DNA from: an uncultured Saprospiraceae bacterium
GTDB taxonomy: Bacteria > Bacteroidota > Bacteroidia > Chitinophagales > Saprospiraceae
Reading direction: 5' to 3'
Length of the DNA stretch: 64,000 nucleotides
Assembly: GCA_937926205.1 (NCBI GenBank)
Contig: CALEYL010000042.1
Coordinates: 1-64,000 of the forward strand
The first letter of the stretch is position 1, and each line of letters starts with the position of its first letter. The notes under the pieces were generated by a model. The model did not search any database. It was not told the DNA's origin and worked only from the letters and a program-made list of their open reading frames with translations. This document shows, piece after piece, positions 61,684-64,000 of the stretch. The position numbers and the translations under genes are program-made.

Positions 61684-62721
61684 ATGTCAGAAAACAACAA
61701 ACGTACCGACGTCAATACCCTTGGCGAATTTGGCCTGATTGACCACCTGACCAAAAATTTTTCCCTGCAAAACAGCGCTTCCATCAAAGGAGTAGGCGAT
61801 GATGCAGCAGTCATCGACAATGGCAGCCTGCTCACTGTCGTTTCGACCGATATGCTGATGGAAGGCATCCATTTCGACATGCATTATATGCCCTTGAAGC
61901 ACCTGGGGTATAAAGCGGTTGTGGTCAACCTTTCAGACATTTATGCGATGAATGCGACGCCTAAGCAAATTACGGTGTCCATTGCCTTGTCAAATCGCTA
62001 TTCGGTAGAGGCGCTTGAAGAATTGTACGCCGGCATTCATGCAGCTTGCGAACGCTACGGTGTAGACCTTGTGGGCGGCGACACGACATCTTCGCTAAAA
62101 GGGCTCTGCATCAGCATCACAGCCATCGGCCAGGCTGAACCCGGTAAAATTGCCTACAGAAACACCGCCCGGGTTGGCGACCTGATTTGCACCACAGGCG
62201 ACCTGGGCGCCGCTTATCTCGGACTGCAGATTTTGGAGCGGGAAAAACAAATTTTCCTGTCCAATCCCGGCGTACAGCCAGATCTTGAAGACAAACGCCA
62301 CCTGGTTGGCCGGCAACTCAAACCAGAAGCGCGTAAAGACATGATTGAACTCTTCGCACAGAACCAGTTGATCCCTACCGCTATGATCGATGTATCGGAT
62401 GGCCTGGCTTCAGAATTGTTCCACATCTGCAAACAATCCGGCGTCGGAGCATTTATTGAGGAAAGCGGTATTCCAATCCACCCTGAAACGCAACTCACGG
62501 CGGTGCAATTCAACCTTGATCCGGTTACCTGTGCCCTGAGTGGTGGCGAAGACTATGAACTGTTGTTTACCATAGACCCGAAAGACATCGAAAAAGTAAA
62601 GTACCTGCCCGACATCTACATTACAGGCGAAATCGTACCTGCTGCCGATGGCATTAAACTGCACAGCAAAGGCGGCAAAATTCACGACATTGAAGCCCAG
62701 GGTTGGCAGCATTTCGGTTAA
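61684..62721 (+). CDS. thiL: Thiamine-monophosphate kinase
   Basis: 345 residues from the ATG at 61684 (MSENNKRTDVNTLGEFGLI). Motifs: GVGDDAAVI, VDLVGGDTTSS, IDVSDGLASEL and SGGEDYELLFT, all typical of ThiL. It phosphorylates thiamine monophosphate to thiamine pyrophosphate with ATP in the cytoplasm. No other thi gene is in the window. Confidence 0.94.
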   Translation: MSENNKRTDVNTLGEFGLIDHLTKNFSLQNSASIKGVGDDAAVIDNGSLLTVVSTDMLMEGIHFDMHYMPLKHLGYKAVVVNLSDIYAMNATPKQITVSIALSNRYSVEALEELYAGIHAACERYGVDLVGGDTTSSLKGLCISITAIGQAEPGKIAYRNTARVGDLICTTGDLGAAYLGLQILEREKQIFLSNPGVQPDLEDKRHLVGRQLKPEARKDMIELFAQNQLIPTAMIDVSDGLASELFHICKQSGVGAFIEESGIPIHPETQLTAVQFNLDPVTCALSGGEDYELLFTIDPKDIEKVKYLPDIYITGEIVPAADGIKLHSKGGKIHDIEAQGWQHFG

Positions 62722-62855
62722 TGCAAACGAAGGGTAAGCGCAACCGAATTACTGTTGCAGGATAAAAAGCCTTGTGTATTTTATTGTCTGGGAATTATTG
62801 AACAGAATCTGGAAGGGAAACAGAGGAAGAATGGGCGTGGGGCAGCATTATCCGC

Positions 62856-63020
62856 TTACTGCGGAACGATGCCACCACATCCATTGTTCCAGCGATTCTT
62901 CTTGGAGGCATCTTTGCCACCTTTGACATCCTTCATGTCTTTTTTCTCTAACGGTTTGATGTCTTTTTTGGAGGAATCTTTTTTCAGATCTTCCAAAGAC
63001 TTTTTCGGCGGTTTTCCCAT
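62856..63020 (-). CDS. 54-residue double-glycine peptide, possible RiPP/bacteriocin precursor
   Basis: A 54-codon frame not listed among longer genes: it begins MGKPPKKSLEDLKKD, is very rich in Lys and Asp, and has a Gly-Gly at residues 34-35 (DVKGG) followed by a 19-residue tail ending NGCGGIVPQ with the only Cys. The layout, a charged amphipathic leader, Gly-Gly, and a short Gly/Cys tail, is that of secreted peptides cleaved by C39 peptidase transporters or of Bacteroidota natural-product precursors. No modifying enzyme or transporter is in the window, so the assignment is tentative. Confidence 0.55.
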   Translation of the reverse strand: MGKPPKKSLEDLKKDSSKKDIKPLEKKDMKDVKGGKDASKKNRWNNGCGGIVPQ

Positions 63021-63261
63021 AGCTGCCTAGTTTTTGCGTAAATTAATAGGGTGTATTGATGCACCAATTCGAATGTAAAGGTAGGTAATAATGTTTGCGG
63101 CTACATACACTTTAACACTGGCGACACATATTTTTTTATTCCGCAAATATTGATTCCCGTGTAGTCCTCTTCCTTTTTTCTCTTTGCTGATCGACGAATC
63201 CTGACGGCTGAAAAGCATTTTTCGATGCTTTACTCCCGGTTTTTCTTCTTCAAAAGGTGAC

Positions 63262-64000
63262 TCAGGCGCCTTCCAGCAAACGCTTCATTTGTTCCATAAA
63301 AATCGGGCGCCTCCTGCGCGACACTTCAATTTTTATGCCGTCGTCCATGATCAGGTAGCCGCCATCTCCTTTGACGAATTTTCTCATGAAGTTCAGGTTG
63401 ATGACATGCCGTTTGTGCACCCGGTAGAAGCTGAAAGGCGCCAGCATATCTTCGTAGGACTTTATCGTTTTGGACGCTGTAATGCGGTCTCCGTTCTGGA
63501 GGAAGATATGAGTGTAATTGTCTTCCGCTTCCAAACGAATGATTTCCTTAATGTTGACAAAATAAACACCATCCAGCGCGGATATACTCATTTTGCTGAA
63601 AGCATTCGGGTTGTTGTACACATTGCCGAAAACGTCCAGTCGTTTTTCGATCATATTGTCGCGGCGGGGCCGGATACGCGAAACCGCTTCTTTGAGTTGG
63701 TCCGCATCAATCGGTTTGGTAATATAGCCAATTGAGCTGTATTCACAGGCCTTCATGGCGTACTCGTTGTAAGAAGTCACAAAAATGATCTCAAAATTGA
63801 TGGGCCGGAGCTCATTCAGCATTTGAAAAACAAGACCATCCGGAAGGTTGATGTCCAGAAAAGCGACATCGGGTTTGATTGCCGGATCGCTCAATAGTTC
63901 TACACCGGTTTCTACGGTATGGGCTACTCCGATCACTTCAACTTCATCACAATGGTTGGCAAGCTGGTTTTTGAGGTTGTTCACCCCATTAATTTCATCT
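63262..64000 (-). CDS. LytTR-family response regulator (partial at the window edge)
   Basis: The frame runs off the window: reading upstream past the GTG at 63984 gives DEINGVNNLKNQL, part of the receiver domain's DDE acidic pocket, so the true start lies beyond 64000. The receiver includes the phospho-acceptor Asp in DVAFLDINLPDG and the Thr/Lys region VTSYN and ITKPIDADQLKEA. The C-terminal LytTR DNA-binding domain spans about the last 105 residues (IIRLEAEDNYTHIFLQNGD; FYRVHKRHVINLNFM). It pairs with a sensor kinase, probably encoded upstream outside the window. Confidence 0.9.
   Translation of the reverse strand, partial: DEINGVNNLKNQLANHCDEVEVIGVAHTVETGVELLSDPAIKPDVAFLDINLPDGLVFQMLNELRPINFEIIFVTSYNEYAMKACEYSSIGYITKPIDADQLKEAVSRIRPRRDNMIEKRLDVFGNVYNNPNAFSKMSISALDGVYFVNIKEIIRLEAEDNYTHIFLQNGDRITASKTIKSYEDMLAPFSFYRVHKRHVINLNFMRKFVKGDGGYLIMDDGIKIEVSRRRRPIFMEQMKRLLEGA

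Noticed and set aside
63027..63218. Minus-strand 63-codon frame between the peptide and the response regulator
   Set aside because: No recognisable features; it overlaps a probable leader region.
1..64000. tRNA or rRNA genes
   Set aside because: No cloverleaf with a T-loop GTTCGA-type segment or rRNA block was recognised by eye; a tRNAscan or Infernal search would be needed to exclude one.

Overview
The window looks like a chromosomal segment of a Bacteroidota bacterium, most plausibly of the Saprospiria (Lewinella/Haliscomenobacter-like) group. The evidence is a murF-alr fusion, secreted proteins ending in type IX secretion (T9SS) sorting domains, SprB-type repeats, DUF3857 transglutaminase-like proteins, a DUF1501/DUF1800 pair, a SecA of about 1,110 residues, and promoters with the Bacteroidota -7 element TAnnTTTG. 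The species cannot be fixed from sequence alone. No rRNA, tRNA, CRISPR array, phage or intact insertion sequence was recognised.

Layout. 1-0.6 kb is non-coding and holds a copy of a dispersed intergenic repeat interrupted by a 255-bp inverted-repeat element. 0.6-10.9 kb carries a low-molecular-weight phosphatase, a BlaI/BlaR1 regulatory pair whose BlaR1 has a 23-fold heptad repeat, murF-alr, a Phd/PIN toxin-antitoxin pair with its own operator, a 3-hydroxyacyl-CoA dehydrogenase, a polytopic membrane protein, a GNAT enzyme and a dienelactone hydrolase. 10.9-19.7 kb is one gene for a 2,918-residue secreted protein with three repeat classes and a T9SS type B sorting domain. 20-29.8 kb has a phosphotransferase, a conserved unknown, a CoA-binding protein, pyruvate dehydrogenase E2, a secreted sugar dehydrogenase, glyA and a secreted metallophosphoesterase.

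29.8-33.7 kb is an accessory, repeat-rich patch. It holds one AAA ATPase/DUF234 gene flanked by two copies of the intergenic repeat, an orphan copy of the first repeat of the giant protein, two small inverted-repeat elements with apparent target duplications, and a decayed second copy of the 3' end of the metallophosphoesterase gene. This is the least ordinary part of the window.

33.7-64 kb returns to normal gene density: a TPR protein, a YpdA-type reductase, lipoproteins, secA, deoC, an ECF sigma factor, a secreted GH13 amylase, two tandem DUF3857 proteins (one lacking the catalytic cysteine), an RskA-type anti-sigma factor without a neighbouring sigma gene, 5'-nucleotidase, cysQ, DUF1501/DUF1800, an FkbM methyltransferase, two tandem thioredoxin-fold proteins, thiL, an unlisted 54-residue double-glycine peptide gene, and a LytTR response regulator cut by the window edge.

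Functionally the window mixes housekeeping (cell wall, one-carbon, pyruvate, thiamine, Sec export) with cell-surface and secreted proteins of a polymer-degrading, T9SS-bearing bacterium. The possible novelty lies in the small non-autonomous elements and the shuffled adhesin cassette, not in a recognisable new multi-gene system.
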